Assembly: GCA_022360075.1 (NCBI GenBank)
Contig: JAKSDN010000879.1
Location: 1 to 5,396 of the forward strand
DNA length: 5,396 bases
Origin: Kiloniellales bacterium
GTDB lineage: Bacteria > Pseudomonadota > Alphaproteobacteria > Kiloniellales > JAKSDN01
Direction of reading: 5' to 3'
The translations under genes were made by a program, and so were the position numbers. The notes beneath the pieces are model-generated. The model worked only from the letters and a program-made list of their open reading frames with translations, was not told the origin of the DNA and did no database searches. Positions 4,435-5,396 of this stretch are shown here, piece after piece. The number at the start of each line of letters is the position of its first letter. Position 1 is the first letter of the stretch.

Positions 4435-5396
4435 ATGCACAAGGTTCTCGTCGCCAACCGCGGGGAAATCGCCTGCCGCGTGATCCGCGGCTGCCGTGCG
4501 CTCGGCCTCAGCGCGGTCGCGGTGCATTCCGAGGCCGACGCCGCGGCACTGCACGTCGAGCTGGCCGACGAGGCCCACGCGATCGGCCCGCCCAAGCCGC
4601 AGGAGAGCTACCTCAAGGCCGAGACCATCATCGAGACCGCGCGCAAGGCCGGTGCCGATGCCATCCATCCGGGCTACGGCTTCCTGGCCGAGAACGCCAG
4701 CTTCGCCCGCATGGTGCAGGACGCGGGCCTGATCTGGGTTGGGCCGCGCCCGGCGACGATCGAGGATATGGGCGACAAGGAGCGCGCCCGGCTGCTCGCC
4801 AAGTCGGCCGGGGTGCCGATCCTGCCGGGCAGCCCGCGCTTTCCCGAGAACGATCTTGCCGGCCTCGACGAGGCGGCCGCCGAGGTCGGCTTTCCCCTGC
4901 TGGTCAAGGCCTCGGCCGGCGGCGGCGGGATCGGCATGCGCCTGGTCGAAGCGCCGGAGGACCTGCAGAAGGTCGTCGTGGCGACCCAGGGCATGGCGGC
5001 GCGCTCCTTCGGCGACGGCACGGTGTTTCTGGAGCGCTACGTGCGCAAGGCCCGGCACATCGAGATCCAGGTCTTCGGCCTCGGTGACGGCCATGCCGTG
5101 CATCTCTTCGAGCGGGAGTGCTCGATCCAGCGCCGCTTCCAGAAGATCATCGAGGAGACGCCGGCTCCCGGCCTGCCGGCGGCCACGCGCCAGGCCATGG
5201 CCGAGGCCGCCGTCGCGCTCGCCAAGCAGGAGCGCTACCGCGGTGCGGGCACCGTCGAGTTCGTCGTCGATGCCGAGAGCAACGCGTTCTTTTTCCTGGA
5301 GATGAACACGCGCATCCAGGTCGAGCATCCGGTGACCGAGATGACCACCGGCCTCGATCTGGTGGCCCTGCAGCTCCGCCTCGCCGCCGGCGAGGA
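4435..5396 (+). CDS. Biotin carboxylase subunit, AccC family (partial, C-terminus off right edge)
   Basis: The first 320 codons of a protein normally about 450 aa (or up to 660 if fused to a biotin-carrier domain). It uses ATP and bicarbonate to carboxylate biotin on a carrier protein in the cytoplasm. The N-terminal domain opens with V6-A-N-R9-G-E-I and includes H78-P-G-Y-G-F-L-x-E-N. The ATP-grasp domain has K115, K158, a glycine loop at 162-167, E200 and R207-H208-I-E. C229-S-I-Q232-R-R follows with K237, then E275, E289, N291, R293 and V296-E297. These cover the metal, bicarbonate and catalytic residues of E. coli AccC visible in this portion. I166 replaces the Arg of the GGGGRG loop and F235 replaces His236. 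The start lies 15 bases after pxpA with no clear ribosome binding site, suggesting coupling to pxpA translation. The pxpA neighbour argues against the housekeeping fatty-acid enzyme; a role in a pxp-type or urea-carboxylase-like enzyme is inferred. Confidence 0.85.
   Translation, partial: MHKVLVANRGEIACRVIRGCRALGLSAVAVHSEADAAALHVELADEAHAIGPPKPQESYLKAETIIETARKAGADAIHPGYGFLAENASFARMVQDAGLIWVGPRPATIEDMGDKERARLLAKSAGVPILPGSPRFPENDLAGLDEAAAEVGFPLLVKASAGGGGIGMRLVEAPEDLQKVVVATQGMAARSFGDGTVFLERYVRKARHIEIQVFGLGDGHAVHLFERECSIQRRFQKIIEETPAPGLPAATRQAMAEAAVALAKQERYRGAGTVEFVVDAESNAFFFLEMNTRIQVEHPVTEMTTGLDLVALQLRLAAGE

Noticed and set aside
3604..5328. 574-codon open frame on the minus strand opposite pxpA and the biotin carboxylase
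   Set aside because: It is an antisense shadow of two clearly conserved genes, with an Arg/Ala/Gly/His-rich, family-less translation, as expected in GC-rich DNA.

Overview
The window is GC-rich, with G or C in most third codon positions, dense in genes, and carries catabolic genes. GC content, gene families and the intergenic palindromes together suggest a free-living alphaproteobacterium, possibly of the Rhodospirillales or Hyphomicrobiales. This is an inference; no rRNA or other phylogenetic marker is present. Two separate catabolic loci meet here, each with its own regulator.

Left locus (1-2283): pyrimidine degradation. On the minus strand, preT (N-terminal 382 codons, cut by the left edge) encodes the Fe-S/FAD/NAD(P) electron-input subunit of a bacterial dihydropyrimidine dehydrogenase, the first step of reductive uracil/thymine breakdown. 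Divergent from it is a TetR-family gene whose protein closely resembles RutR, the uracil/thymine-sensing regulator. The 147-bp gap between them holds two near-perfect copies of the RutR box, 22 bp apart, so the regulator probably controls both itself and preT. The leader inferred for preT also holds a strong hairpin and a competing stem that would cover part of the ribosome binding site. Sixteen bases after rutR lies a small EthD-domain gene, probably in the same operon.

Middle (2284-2501): a convergent gap without a gene. It holds three closely packed inverted repeats, resembling an interspersed palindromic element or a two-way terminator.

Right locus (2502-5396): a LysR-type regulator on the minus strand is divergent from pxpA (LamB/YcsF family, 5-oxoprolinase subunit A) and a biotin carboxylase gene that runs off the right edge. 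The divergent gap holds an ATC-N9-GAT type LysR box in an AT-rich patch. The pairing of pxpA with a biotin carboxylase, rather than directly with pxpB/pxpC, marks a less understood cluster type that probably forms an ATP- and biotin-dependent enzyme acting on an amide, lactam or related substrate. Two residues in the ATP site of the carboxylase differ from E. coli AccC.

No tRNA, rRNA, CRISPR array, insertion sequence or phage gene was seen. I see no wholly undescribed system; the best leads are the pxpA-biotin carboxylase cluster, the rutR-ethD pairing and the preT leader.
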